The notes under the pieces: generated by a model
The model's input: only the letters and a program-made list of their open reading frames with translations
Databases searched by the model: none
What the model was told of the DNA's origin: nothing
Shown: positions 56,169 through 64,000 of the stretch, one piece after another
Position numbering within the stretch: position 1 is the stretch's first letter
How the letters are laid out: each line of letters starts with the position of its first letter
NCBI RefSeq assembly: GCF_014651055.1
Contig: NZ_BMWD01000001.1
Span: forward strand, 408,668 to 472,667
DNA from: Streptomyces fructofermentans
Lineage (GTDB): Bacteria; Actinomycetota; Actinomycetes; Streptomycetales; Streptomycetaceae
Length of the DNA stretch: 64,000 bases
Direction of reading: 5' to 3'
Translations under genes and position numbers: made by a program

Positions 56169-56466
56169 CGCTCCGGTCCGCCTGCCCGACCGCGGGGCGC
56201 ACCCGTGCCCCGCACCCGGTTCCGCGCATCTGCGGCGCGCACCCGTACCGCGCGGTCCGCGCATCCCCGTGCCGCGTTCCGTCCGGTTCCCGTACCGGGC
56301 GGCGGCGGGCCGGGTGCCCTTCGCCGTCGAGCCCTGTCCCCCGAGCCCTGTTCCCCGTGCTCTGTCCGCCGTGCCGTCGCCTCGCCTGCGCGGACGTCCG
56401 CGCGGTGCCCCGCGTCCCGAACGGGCGCCCACCCCCTCCACCGACACTCCCGCAAGGCCTCATCTG
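56169..56466. other. Intergenic region PHP gene / marC
   Basis: 298 bp of GC-rich sequence without a supported gene. Recurring gcgcacccgt/ccgcgcatc words give weak direct repeats. I see no clear hairpin terminator or promoter. Confidence 0.4.
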
Positions 56467-57072
56467 ATGTTCGACCTCGCCGTCTTCGGCTCCCTCTTCC
56501 TGACCCTCTTCGTCATCATGGATCCCCCCGGCATCACGCCGATCTTCCTCGCCCTGACGGCCGGCCGGCCCGCCAAGGTGCAGCGCCGGATGGCGTTCCA
56601 GGCGGTCTGCGTGGCCGGTGGCGTGATCACCGTCTTCGGGCTGCTGGGGCACCAGATCCTGGCCTACCTGCACGTGTCCGTCCCCGCGCTGATGATCGCG
56701 GGCGGACTGCTGCTCCTGCTGATCGCCCTCGACCTGCTCACCGGCAAGACCGACGAGCCCAAGCAGACGAAGGACGTCAACGTCGCCCTCGTGCCGCTGG
56801 GGATGCCGCTGCTCGCCGGGCCGGGCGCGATCGTGTCCGTCATCCTGGCCGTGCAGAAGGCCGACAGTGTGGCGACCCATGTGTCGGTGTGGACGGCGAT
56901 CCTGGCCATCCATGTCGTGCTGTGGGTGGTGATGCGGTACTCGCTGCTGATCATCCGGGTCATCAAGGACGGCGGTGTCGTGCTCGTGACCCGGCTCGCC
57001 GGCATGATGCTCTCCGCGATCGCCGTGCAGCAGATCATCAACGGGGTCACCCAGGTGGTCCAGGGCGCCTGA
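56467..57072 (+). CDS. MarC family integral membrane protein
   Basis: This 201-residue protein starts at ATG 56467, just after catctg. It has six transmembrane helices (about 5-25, 41-62, 68-90, 110-130, 137-158 and 178-198) and the family motif FVIMDPPGITPIFLAL with the GxxP pattern. MarC (UPF0056) proteins were once linked to multidrug resistance, but their function is unresolved. A bidirectional terminator follows. Confidence 0.92.
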   Translation: MFDLAVFGSLFLTLFVIMDPPGITPIFLALTAGRPAKVQRRMAFQAVCVAGGVITVFGLLGHQILAYLHVSVPALMIAGGLLLLLIALDLLTGKTDEPKQTKDVNVALVPLGMPLLAGPGAIVSVILAVQKADSVATHVSVWTAILAIHVVLWVVMRYSLLIIRVIKDGGVVLVTRLAGMMLSAIAVQQIINGVTQVVQGA

Positions 57073-57177
57073 CCGCCGTACGCCCCCGCGGCGCGGGCGA
57101 GTCCCGTACCCACGAGGTCCCGTACGCGTGAAGTCCCGTACGCACGGAAGCGCGTACACGCGGAAGCCCGAAGACGC

Positions 57178-57215
57178 GGAACCCCCGCACGGTGTGGTCA
57201 CCGGGCGGGGGTTCC
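57178..57215. terminator. Bidirectional terminator marC / 50-residue protein gene
   Basis: An 11-bp outer stem (57178-57188 with 57205-57215) and an inner 5-bp stem (57190-57194 with 57199-57203) lie between convergent genes. Confidence 0.8.
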
Positions 57216-57237
57216 GAAGTGTGTCGAACGTCCGCTG

Positions 57238-57390
57238 TTATGAGGCCGTGGTGTCGGCCGGGCGGATCCAGAGGCGCTGCCCTATGGCCGCTGCCTGCTG
57301 AACGATCCGGTTGACGGAGGCGGCGTCCACGACGGTGCTGTCCACGGGGGTGCCGTCGACATCGTCGAGTCGCATGATTTCGAAGCGCAT
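57238..57390 (-). CDS. Conserved 50-residue protein
   Basis: This short gene starts at ATG 57390 with GGGAGAAG eight bases upstream and ends at TAA 57238-57240. The product (MRFEIMRLDDVDGTPVDSTV...IRPADTTAS) has normal Streptomyces codon bias, an amphipathic helix in the middle (VNRIVQQAAAIGQRLW) and no cysteines or signal. I remember near-identical proteins in other Streptomyces, always of unknown function. Its upstream region (57391-57602) is AT-rich, which suggests a regulated or strong promoter. Confidence 0.85.
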   Translation of the reverse strand: MRFEIMRLDDVDGTPVDSTVVDAASVNRIVQQAAAIGQRLWIRPADTTAS

Positions 57391-57602
57391 ATGGCTTCTC
57401 CCTTCGTCTGGTCATCCTCCTGATGGAGAACTACTGGTGGGTGGTCCCGCGGACCGTCGTTGTCCCGCGTTCCCGATGGAGTCAACCGGATGCGTGTTAC
57501 GAACATTCCCTACGCTAAAGAAAATTTTCGAACGTCTAATTACTTGCCGGTATCGGGACCGGTCGTGTTCGTGCCGTGACGTCCTGCGACAATGTGACGC
57601 CT
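57391..57602. promoter_or_regulatory. AT-rich divergent region, 50-residue protein / NYN protein
   Basis: 212 bp including an unusually AT-rich core (57500-57545, ctaaagaaaattttcgaacgtc) for this genome. It must contain promoters in both directions. The gaaaattttc palindrome (57526-57535) may be an operator or an UP-like element. Confidence 0.5.
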
Positions 57603-58511
57603 ATGAATGACGACTTCGCTGCAAGCGACGATCCGGCTGCCCTGGGTGCTCGCATCGACCGGACGAACGAGCTGCTCCAGCGCATGCTCGCCGAGGTGGC
57701 GAAGACGCCGTCCACCCACGCGATCTTCGTCGACGCCGGGTACCTCTACGCGGCCGCGGGACGGCTCGCGACCGGGACCGAGGACCGCCGGGCCTTCGAC
57801 CTGGACGCCGAAGGGCTCATCGAGGCACTCATCGACCGGGCGCGCACGATCTTCGCGGACAGCAGGCTGCTGCGCGTCTACTGGTACGACGGGGCGCGGC
57901 GCCGCATCCACACGGCCGAGCAGCAGTCGATCGCCGAACTGCCGGACGTCAAGGTCCGGTTGGGCAACCTCAACGCCAACAACCAGCAGAAGGGCGTCGA
58001 CTCCCTGATCCGCACGGACCTGGAGTCACTCGCCCGGCACCGCGCCATCAGCGACGCGGCACTCATCGGCGGCGACGAGGACCTCGTCTCCGCGGTCGAG
58101 GCGGCGCAGGGGTACGGGGCCCGCGTCCACCTCTGGGGCATCGAGGCTCCGGAGGGGCGCAACCAGGCGGAGCCCCTGCTCTGGGAGGTCGACAGCCAGC
58201 GCACCTTCGACCTGGAGTTCTTCAAGCCGTACGTCACGCGCCGCACCGCCGCCTACGACACCTCGGCTGCCCGGCCGGCCCGCGACGACGTGCGGTTCGT
58301 GGGGGCCCAGATCGCCGCCAAGTGGCTGGTCTCGCGGGGACGGGACAACCTGGCAGAGCTGCTGCCCGGCCATCCGTACCTGCCCGGCCCCGTCGACCAG
58401 GACCTGCTCGTGGAGGCGGAGAGCCTGCTCCAGTACTCGCTGCGCGGGCAGGCCGATCTGCGGCGCGCGCTGCGCGACGGCTTCTGGGAGCACGTGCAGG
58501 GGCAGTACTGA
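57603..58511 (+). CDS. NYN domain (PIN-like nuclease) protein
   Basis: This 302-residue protein starts at ATG 57603. No ribosome site is visible, so the transcript may be leaderless; GTG 57576 is an alternative. The NYN domain spans ~38-200, with acidic metal-site residues in IFVDAGYLY, KGVDSLIRTDL and LIGGDEDLVSAVE, as in LabA/DUF88 RNases. The C-terminal ~90 residues are helical and may be an accessory RNA-binding module. It is likely an RNA- or DNA-processing nuclease. It stands alone, with no antitoxin-like partner. Confidence 0.85.
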   Translation: MNDDFAASDDPAALGARIDRTNELLQRMLAEVAKTPSTHAIFVDAGYLYAAAGRLATGTEDRRAFDLDAEGLIEALIDRARTIFADSRLLRVYWYDGARRRIHTAEQQSIAELPDVKVRLGNLNANNQQKGVDSLIRTDLESLARHRAISDAALIGGDEDLVSAVEAAQGYGARVHLWGIEAPEGRNQAEPLLWEVDSQRTFDLEFFKPYVTRRTAAYDTSAARPARDDVRFVGAQIAAKWLVSRGRDNLAELLPGHPYLPGPVDQDLLVEAESLLQYSLRGQADLRRALRDGFWEHVQGQY

Positions 58512-58611
58512 GCCGTGCCGGGCACTCGTGCCGGGCCGCTGTGCCGCGTGATCGCGGCGGGCGTCCGCGCCGGACGCCCGCGCAGTGCGGGGACGGTCGG
58601 GGCGACGACGG

Positions 58612-59496
58612 TCAGGCGTCCACGGCGGGGGGCGTCCCGTCCCAGAACGCGGCCAGTGCCCGCGCGGTCTCCAGCGGGCGGTCCGTGTTGGGGGAGTGCT
58701 CGGCTCCGCGTACGACCGTGCGGTGCGCGCCGAGGCGTACGGCCATGTCGTCCAGGAGCGGCACCGGCCAGGTGTCGTCACGCTCCCCGGACAGGACGTG
58801 CACCGGCAGCCGCAGTGCCGCCAGCTCCGCCACGCGATCCGGTTCCTCGCACAACTGGCGTCCCGTCGCGATGAGTTGGGCCGGGCTGTTGGCGAGCCAG
58901 CGGCGCTTCAGGTCCGCCCGGTCGTCGAGGCCCTCCTCCAGGCCGTCCTCCGTGTCCTCCGGCGGCTCCAGCGCCTGGATCGCGTCCCACACCTGTGCCA
59001 TGTCCATCACGGCGAGCGCGTCCCGCAGCAGCTTCACGCGCTCCTGCTGGGAGGTCGAGATCTCGGCGGGCCCCGAGGACATCAGGGTCAGCGAACGGAA
59101 ACGCGCCGGCTCCAGCAGTACGGCCGAGCGGGCCACCAGACCGCCGAAGGAGTGGCCCACCAGATGGACGCGGTCCGTCGGGCCGTCGGTGAGCGCGGCC
59201 ACCTGGGCCAGCACGTCCCGGGTCAACTCGGCGCGTGCGTAAGGCGCTTCGTCGTCGGCCGGGCCCGGTGTCCCGTACTGCCCGCGGCCGTCCACGGCGA
59301 CGGTCCGGTACCCGGCCCCGGCGAGCGGCTCGTGCAGCGAGATGAAGTCCTCCTTGCTGCCGGTGAATCCGGGCAGCAGCAGCACGGTGCCCCGCGAGGG
59401 GCGGCCGGCCTCGATCACGGCGAACTCCCCGCGCGCCGTGCCGAGCCGGTACGCGCGGGCGCCGGGGGGCGGGACGAAGGTGGCGGGCCTGCTCAT
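58612..59496 (-). CDS. Alpha/beta hydrolase
   Basis: This 294-residue cytoplasmic hydrolase starts at ATG 59496. The nucleophile lies in GHSFGGL (~118), the oxyanion loop in LLLPGFTGSKEDF (~40), the acid in SGERDDTW, and His in GAEHSPN. The lid region (LEPPEDTEDGLEEGLDD) is acidic. No signal peptide, and substrate specificity cannot be told from sequence. It is monocistronic, convergent to the NYN gene. Confidence 0.9.
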   Translation of the reverse strand: MSRPATFVPPPGARAYRLGTARGEFAVIEAGRPSRGTVLLLPGFTGSKEDFISLHEPLAGAGYRTVAVDGRGQYGTPGPADDEAPYARAELTRDVLAQVAALTDGPTDRVHLVGHSFGGLVARSAVLLEPARFRSLTLMSSGPAEISTSQQERVKLLRDALAVMDMAQVWDAIQALEPPEDTEDGLEEGLDDRADLKRRWLANSPAQLIATGRQLCEEPDRVAELAALRLPVHVLSGERDDTWPVPLLDDMAVRLGAHRTVVRGAEHSPNTDRPLETARALAAFWDGTPPAVDA

Positions 59497-59658
59497 GGGA
59501 CTGAGGCTATCCGGGCGGCTGAGAGGTCCGCACGGCGGGCGGGCGCGGCCGACACGGGGGCAGGGCCCCTTGTGCCGTGGGGGAAGGGCCCCTCGTACGG
59601 CCCACGTGTGCGCGCCGCGGACCGCGGCACACCCGGGGCGTGGCCGGGGCCGGAAACG

Positions 59659-59697
59659 CCGACGGCCCGGCCCCCGTGCTGGGGGCCGGGCCGTCGG
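59659..59697 (-). terminator. Helicase gene terminator
   Basis: A perfect 17-bp stem (59659-59675 with 59681-59697) with a 5-base loop, 10 bp after the helicase stop on the minus strand. Confidence 0.88.
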
Positions 59698-59706
59698 TCG
59701 GGTGGG

Positions 59707-62127
59707 TCAGCTCTCCGGCGTCTCGGCGGCGGCCGCCGTCTTCCGGGCGCGGCGGCGAGGCGTGGCCTCCGGCGCCGCCTCGTCCGCCACGACGGCGGCC
59801 GTGGCCGCTGTCTTGCGGGCGCGGCGCGGCTTGACGGCCTCGGCCGACGCGGCCTCGGTCGCCTGGGCCGGGATGCCCGCCTCGGCGGGCGCGGTGGCCT
59901 TGCGGGTCGCCCGACGGCGAGGCTTGGCCTCGACGGCTTCGACCGTGTCCACGACGGCCTCGACGGCTGCCGCGGCCTTCCGCGTACGACGCGGCTTGGT
60001 CTCCGCGACCTCGGCCGCCTCGACGACCGTGTCCACCGCGGCGACCGCGGCCTTGCGAACGCGGCGGCGCGGGGCGGCCTCCGCGACGGGTGCCTCCTCC
60101 ACGGGCGCGACGACCGCGGCCTTGCGGGTGCGGCGGCGCGGAGCGGCGGGCTCCTCGACCGTCTGGGCCGGGATGCCGGCCTCGGCGACCTCGACCGGCG
60201 CCTCGGCGGCCTTGCGGGTCCGGCGGCGCGGAGCGGCCTCCACGGCCTCCGCGGTGTCCAGCACCGCTTCGGCGGTCACGGCGACCGCGGCCTTGCGGGT
60301 GCGTCGCGGCTTCGCCTCGACGGCCTCGGCAGGTGCGGCGACGGCTTCCACGACGGCCTCGGCGGCCTTGCGGGTGCGGCGGCGGGGCGCCGCCTCGGCG
60401 GGGGCCTCGGCCGGTACGGCCGTACCGGAAGCCGGAGCCTCCTCGACGACCGGGGTCTCCGGCTGCACGGACTCCGCGGCCCTGCGGGTGCGACGGCGGC
60501 GCGGCTTGGCCTCCGCGTCCGTCACCTGCTCGGACGGCGCGCTGTCCGCCACGGTGCCCTCGGCCGTGTCGACCGCGGTCTCGGCCGCCTCGGAGACTCC
60601 GCCGACACGCGTCCGGCGGCGCCTGCGCGGCGTACGGGGCTCGGTGGCGGCCTCGGTCCCGGCGGCCGGTGCCGACTCGGCGGCCGTCTCCGGTGCCGTC
60701 TGCTCGGCGGCGTCGAGCGGCGAACCGTTGCGGGTGCGGCGACGGCGACGCGGCGTGCGGGCGGAACGCTCACGGTCGCGCTCGGCGGCCGGCGCGGGCG
60801 CCGGACCGGACGAACGGCCGCCGCGACCGCGGGCACCGCGCCCACCGGTCTCGCCGAGGTCCTCGACGGCCTCCGCCGCGAGACCCGCACGCGTGCGCTC
60901 CGAGCGCGGCAGGACACCCTTGGTGCCCGCGGGAATGCCCAGCTCCTCGAAGAAGTGCGGAGAGGTGGAGTACGTCTCCGGCGGGTCGCTGAAGTCGAGC
61001 TCCAGCGCCTTGTTGATCAGCTGCCAGCGCGGGATGTCGTCCCAGTCGACCAGCGTGATCGCGATGCCCTTGGCACCCGCGCGACCGGTACGGCCGATGC
61101 GGTGCAGGTACGTCTTCTCGTCCTCGGGGGACTGGTAGTTGATGACGTGTGTCACGCCCTCGACGTCGATGCCGCGAGCGGCGACGTCGGTGCAGACGAG
61201 GACGTCGACCTTGCCGTTGCGGAACGCCCGCAGCGCCTGCTCGCGGGCACCCTGGCCGAGGTCGCCGTGGACCGCGCCGGACGCGAAACCGCGCTGCTGG
61301 AGCTGGTCGGCCAGGTCGGCCGCCGTGCGCTTGGTGCGGCAGAAGACCATGACGAGACCGCGGCCCTCGGCCTGCAGGATGCGCGAGACCATCTCGGGCT
61401 TGTCCATGTTGTGCGCGCGGTACACGTGCTGCTTCGTGTTCGCGACGGTCCTGCCCGCGTCGTCGGGCGAGGTCGCGTTGATGTGCGTGGGCTGCGACAT
61501 GTAGCGCCGCGCGAGGCCGATGACGGCACCCGGCATGGTCGCCGAGAACAGCATGGTCTGGCGCTTCGCCGGAATCATGTTGATGATCTTCTCGACGTCG
61601 GGCAGGAAGCCCAGGTCGAGCATCTCGTCGGCCTCGTCGAGGACGAGCGACTTGATGTGCTTGAGGTCGAGCTTCCGCTGGCCCGCGAGGTCGAGCAGGC
61701 GCCCGGGGGTGCCGACGACGACGTCGACACCCTTCTTCAGGGCCTCGACCTGGGGCTCGTAGGCGCGGCCGCCGTAGATGGCGAGAACGCGCACGTTGCG
61801 GACCTTGCCCGCGGTGAGCAGGTCGTTGGTGACCTGCGTGCACAGCTCACGGGTGGGGACGACGATGAGCGCCTGCGGCGCGTCGGTGAGGTCCTCCGGC
61901 CGCGCGCGGCCGGCCTCGACGTCCGCGGGGACGGTGACCCGCTCCAGGAGCGGGAGGCCGAAGCCCAGTGTCTTGCCGGTGCCGGTCTTGGCCTGGCCGA
62001 TGACGTCGGTGCCCGAGAGGGCGACGGGGAGCGTCATCTCCTGGATGGGGAAGGGACTGATGATGCCGACGGCCTCAAGGGCTTCGGCTGTCTCGGGAAG
62101 GATTCCGAGCTCTCGGAAAGTAGTCAG
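59707..62127 (-). CDS. DEAD-box ATP-dependent RNA helicase with long Arg/Lys/Ala-rich C-terminal tail
   Basis: Residues 1-~430 are a complete DEAD-box core: Q motif (FPIQEMTLP), AKTGTGKT, PTRELC, TPGRL, DEAD, SAT, VFCRTK and HRIGRTGRAG. The remaining ~370 residues consist of about twelve degenerate repeats around PRRRTRKAA separated by acidic Ala/Glu/Val linkers, a histone-H1-like basic tail probably for RNA binding. The conserved start MTTFRELGI is here CTG ACT ACT at 62127, behind AGAAGAGG, giving 806 residues. The nearest in-frame GTG (62235) has no ribosome site. Similar to mycobacterial RhlE (Rv3211), with the neighbouring ferritin-like gene. Role: RNA remodelling, possibly ribosome assembly or cold adaptation. 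Confidence 0.9.
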   Translation of the reverse strand: MTTFRELGILPETAEALEAVGIISPFPIQEMTLPVALSGTDVIGQAKTGTGKTLGFGLPLLERVTVPADVEAGRARPEDLTDAPQALIVVPTRELCTQVTNDLLTAGKVRNVRVLAIYGGRAYEPQVEALKKGVDVVVGTPGRLLDLAGQRKLDLKHIKSLVLDEADEMLDLGFLPDVEKIINMIPAKRQTMLFSATMPGAVIGLARRYMSQPTHINATSPDDAGRTVANTKQHVYRAHNMDKPEMVSRILQAEGRGLVMVFCRTKRTAADLADQLQQRGFASGAVHGDLGQGAREQALRAFRNGKVDVLVCTDVAARGIDVEGVTHVINYQSPEDEKTYLHRIGRTGRAGAKGIAITLVDWDDIPRWQLINKALELDFSDPPETYSTSPHFFEELGIPAGTKGVLPRSERTRAGLAAEAVEDLGETGGRGARGRGGRSSGPAPAPAAERDRERSARTPRRRRRTRNGSPLDAAEQTAPETAAESAPAAGTEAATEPRTPRRRRRTRVGGVSEAAETAVDTAEGTVADSAPSEQVTDAEAKPRRRRTRRAAESVQPETPVVEEAPASGTAVPAEAPAEAAPRRRTRKAAEAVVEAVAAPAEAVEAKPRRTRKAAVAVTAEAVLDTAEAVEAAPRRRTRKAAEAPVEVAEAGIPAQTVEEPAAPRRRTRKAAVVAPVEEAPVAEAAPRRRVRKAAVAAVDTVVEAAEVAETKPRRTRKAAAAVEAVVDTVEAVEAKPRRRATRKATAPAEAGIPAQATEAASAEAVKPRRARKTAATAAVVADEAAPEATPRRRARKTAAAAETPES

Positions 62128-62513
62128 GGTGCTGCCTCTTCTGTGTACGCGGTGCGAGGCGAGCGCGGGGGTCGTGTCGGGACCGTGCCGGGGACGTCGG
62201 CCGCCTGTCGGGCGGGCCGAGTGGCACGGGACCACAGCCGACGCTCGAGCTCTCGTACCGCTGAGGGTCCCTCCGGATGCCGTACGCACTGTGCCGTACG
62301 GGCGAGGAGGGCTGTCGGGTCGGAGCCGATCGGGCCACCGACCGGGCATCCTCATTCGTGCGGCCCGTCGAGTTACGTAGATCAACTCAGCGAGCGCATT
62401 ACCACCATACCCCGGAATCGCGCATATGCGATGGCCGATTTGGTCACGTAGTCGTCGTCACACTGATTGACCAGGGCCTTCCGCCCCGCGGTGAGCGGGC
62501 TATTGTGCGCTTC
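62128..62513. promoter_or_regulatory. Divergent region helicase / ferritin-like protein
   Basis: 386 bp between divergent genes. The AT-richer part around 62375-62460 (tagatcaactcagcgagcgcattaccaccat) probably contains promoters. A leader of ~200 bases on the helicase mRNA could be regulatory. No extra gene is supported. Confidence 0.45.
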
Positions 62514-63251
62514 ATGACGACGCCTGACAACGCTTCCGACGCACCCGCCGAACACACCGGAGTCGCCGCCCAGGACTGGGCGCAGGCCTCCGTGGAGCCC
62601 CAGTACCGCGCCGCGGTCGTGGACCTGCTCGGAGCGCTCGCGTACGGCGAGCTGGCGGCGTTCGAGCGGCTCGCCGAGGACGCGAAGCTGGCGCCGACCC
62701 TCGCGGACAAGGCGGAACTGGCCAAGATGGCGTCGGCGGAGTTCCACCACTTCGAGCAGCTCCGGGACCGGCTCACCGGGATCGGGGCGGAGCCCACGGA
62801 GGCGATGGAGCCGTTCGTCGCCGCGCTCGACGGCTTCCACCGGCAGACGGCGCCCTCCGACTGGCTGGAGGGGCTCGTCAAGGCGTACGTCGGCGACTCG
62901 ATCGCCAGTGACTTCTACCGCGAGGTCGCGGCCCGCCTCGACGCCGATACGCGCAAGCTCGTGCTCGCGGTGCTCGACGACACGGGCCACGCCTCGTTCG
63001 CCGTCGAGAAGGTGCGCGCCGCCATCGACGCGGACCCGCGGGTCGGCGGGCGCCTCGCCCTGTGGGCGCGACGGCTGATGGGCGAGGCGCTGTCGCAGTC
63101 GCAGCGCGTGGTGGCCGACCGGGACGCCCTGTCGACGATGCTCGTCGGCGGTGTCGCGGACGGGTTCGACCTCGCCGAGGTCGGGCGGATGTTCTCGCGG
63201 ATCACCGAGGCGCACACCAAGCGGATGGCCGCGCTGGGTCTCGCGGCCTGA
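62514..63251 (+). CDS. Ferritin-like fold protein, MiaE-like
   Basis: This 245-residue all-helical protein starts at ATG 62514. Residues ~30-200 form a four-helix bundle with candidate diiron ligands in GELAAFERLAEDA, AEFHHFEQL and IASDFYREVA, as in tRNA-hydroxylase MiaE-like and ferritin-like proteins. The Glu-x-x-His pattern (EFHH) is incomplete for a standard ferritin. It lies divergent to the helicase, as mycobacterial Rv3210c lies beside rhlE (from memory). Function unknown. Confidence 0.82.
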   Translation: MTTPDNASDAPAEHTGVAAQDWAQASVEPQYRAAVVDLLGALAYGELAAFERLAEDAKLAPTLADKAELAKMASAEFHHFEQLRDRLTGIGAEPTEAMEPFVAALDGFHRQTAPSDWLEGLVKAYVGDSIASDFYREVAARLDADTRKLVLAVLDDTGHASFAVEKVRAAIDADPRVGGRLALWARRLMGEALSQSQRVVADRDALSTMLVGGVADGFDLAEVGRMFSRITEAHTKRMAALGLAA

Positions 63252-63560
63252 GCCCCGGGCCGAGGGCCGGTCGTCCGGCGGCGGCGACCGACCGGGCACC
63301 CGCGCGTCCCGGCCTCCGGGCCGCCCCGGGTCGGTCACCCGGGTCGGTCAACGGGTCAGTCGGTTGAGCGGGTCACCGGTCACTCGGTTGAGCGGGTCGC
63401 AGGGCCGGTCGGTTGAGCGGGTCACCGGGGCTGCCGGCTGAGTGGACCACCGGGCCGACCGCCCGGATCGCGAGTCCGTCGGCGCCTTCGTGTCGGCGAA
63501 CGGACGGCCGTACGGGCCCGAGCGGTGGCCGGGTCGGCCATCGCTCCGGGAGCCCCGGGG
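63252..63560. repeat. Intergenic region with three ~24-bp tandem repeats
   Basis: tcggttgagcgggtc occurs at 63360-63374, 63384-63398 and 63409-63423, within a 24-25-bp repeating unit. Related gggtcggtcac words precede it (63325-63360). No gene is supported. It lies between converging genes. Confidence 0.78.
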
Positions 63561-63827
63561 TCACACCGCCGCTGATCGGCGGAGTCGGCCCGCGGGGCGC
63601 AGCAGCAGCGAGACGGAGGCCGCGGAGACCGCCGCGGCGCCGATCAGTACGGCCGGCAGATTTCCCGATCCCAGAGCGGTGTGGGTGAGGAAGGCGCCGA
63701 ACAGGGCTCCGGCGACGCCGGTCGACAGGACCAGGCGGCGGACGGGCAGGCGGTGCGGCAGGTAGTACCCCGCCGTCCACGCAAGCACCAGACCGATGAT
63801 CGCGGAGCCGAGCGCTTCCAAGAACAT
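63561..63827 (-). CDS. Small integral membrane protein, three helices
   Basis: This 88-residue protein starts at ATG 63827, nine bases after GGAGGGA. Helices lie at ~4-22 (EALGSAIIGLVLAWTAGYY), ~33-52 (STGVAGALFGAFLTHTALG) and ~55-75 (NLPAVLIGAAAVSAASVSLL), with a basic C-terminus. GAFLTHTALG resembles the GlsB/YeaQ/YmgE and transglycosylase-associated families, but the match is weak. Function unknown. Confidence 0.75.
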   Translation of the reverse strand: MFLEALGSAIIGLVLAWTAGYYLPHRLPVRRLVLSTGVAGALFGAFLTHTALGSGNLPAVLIGAAAVSAASVSLLLRPAGRLRRSAAV

Positions 63828-63953
63828 AAGGGTCCCTCCCGCACGGCGTTGGGCACTTCGGTCGTAGCCCGTCATACCCGTGACCTGCGGAATGCAATCC
63901 TCCCCTGTGCGTGGCCTGTGCTCCATCCGTGTCCGGGCCCGCCACGGCGCCGG

Positions 63954-64000
63954 GGAGCGGCCGGAACGGCGGAGGGGAGCGGCCGGAACGGCGGAGGGGG
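63954..64000. repeat. 22-bp tandem repeat at the window edge
   Basis: A 22-bp unit (gagcggccggaacggcggagg...) occurs twice in perfect tandem and may continue past the window. It lies upstream of the small membrane protein gene. Confidence 0.7.

Noticed and set aside
57603..58511. Toxin-antitoxin interpretation of the NYN gene
   Set aside because: No small partner gene overlaps or adjoins it; the nearby 50-residue gene is divergent and lacks antitoxin features.
62128..62385. N-terminal extension of the helicase to ATG 62385
   Set aside because: The 86 extra residues are Arg/Pro-rich, non-conserved and without a ribosome site; the family begins at the CTG position.

Overview
This window is ordinary-looking chromosome from a high-GC actinomycete, almost certainly a Streptomyces. 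The evidence is very high third-position GC, frequent GTG and TTG starts with GGAGG-type ribosome sites, long GC hairpins without U-tracts as terminators, a complete bldK-type operon, and mycothiol biosynthesis (mshB). I found no tRNA, rRNA, CRISPR array, transposase, phage gene or biosynthetic gene cluster. I also saw no TTA codon in the reading frames I accepted, by eye.

Layout. 1-2 kb: the end of a minus-strand succinate dehydrogenase/fumarate reductase operon (sdhA cut by the window edge, a five-helix cytochrome b subunit and a small conserved protein). 2.3-7.1 kb: a large SBP-fold lipoprotein, probably LpqW-like, with a Lys-Asp-Gly repeat insert, followed by the ribosome GTPase typA. 7.5-13.8 kb: the five-gene oligopeptide importer bldKA-E. 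14.5 kb: a small VOC protein. 15.4-21.1 kb: a second complete oligopeptide importer. 21.2-23.4 kb: an S9 peptidase facing it convergently. 23.5-27.8 kb: a small membrane protein, mshB, DUF6113 and a peptidoglycan-binding membrane protein. 27.9-31.6 kb: SirB1-like, GNAT acetyltransferase, 7Fe ferredoxin and dapC. 31.9-39.3 kb: a secreted protein, a lysozyme-like protein, dapE, a LOG-family protein, FolP2-like, a DivIVA-domain protein, tag, enoyl-CoA hydratase and DUF3117. 39.4-44.8 kb: an O-methyltransferase divergent from the SigE / anti-sigma / HtrA / TatB envelope-stress block. 45.3-52.3 kb: mrp, DUF1003, an MgtE-N/CBS protein, a lipoprotein and corA. 52.8-63.8 kb: SUFU-domain, a decayed MFS transporter, DUF6758, PHP, MarC, a 50-residue protein, NYN, an alpha/beta hydrolase, a DEAD-box helicase with a long basic tail, and a ferritin-like protein.

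How the genes work together. The two peptide importers and the S9 peptidase form a peptide uptake and degradation neighbourhood; BldK imports the signal needed for aerial growth in S. coelicolor. dapC and dapE act in lysine/diaminopimelate synthesis, and several neighbours act on or in the cell wall. SigE, its zinc-finger anti-sigma factor, HtrA and TatB form an envelope-stress unit with a plausible autoregulatory ECF promoter. CorA and the MgtE-N/CBS protein suggest a magnesium theme. From memory, the order typA, lpqW, mshB, fdxC, dapC, dapE, LOG, folP2, Rv1209, tagA, Rv1211, O-methyltransferase, sigE, rseA, htrA, tatB, mrp, MgtE-like, corA matches M. tuberculosis Rv1165 to Rv1239, so most of the window is an ancient actinobacterial core block. 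The bldK and second peptide-importer operons sit inside that block.

I do not see a convincing undescribed multi-gene system. The best leads are the repeat-bearing LpqW-like lipoprotein, the long structured leader of corA, noncanonical starts (ATT for the methyltransferase, CTG for the helicase), a repeated palindromic element inside the 5' ends of mshB and sigE, the hairpins behind both peptide-binding-protein genes, and the frameshifted MFS pseudogene with its retained operator-like palindrome.
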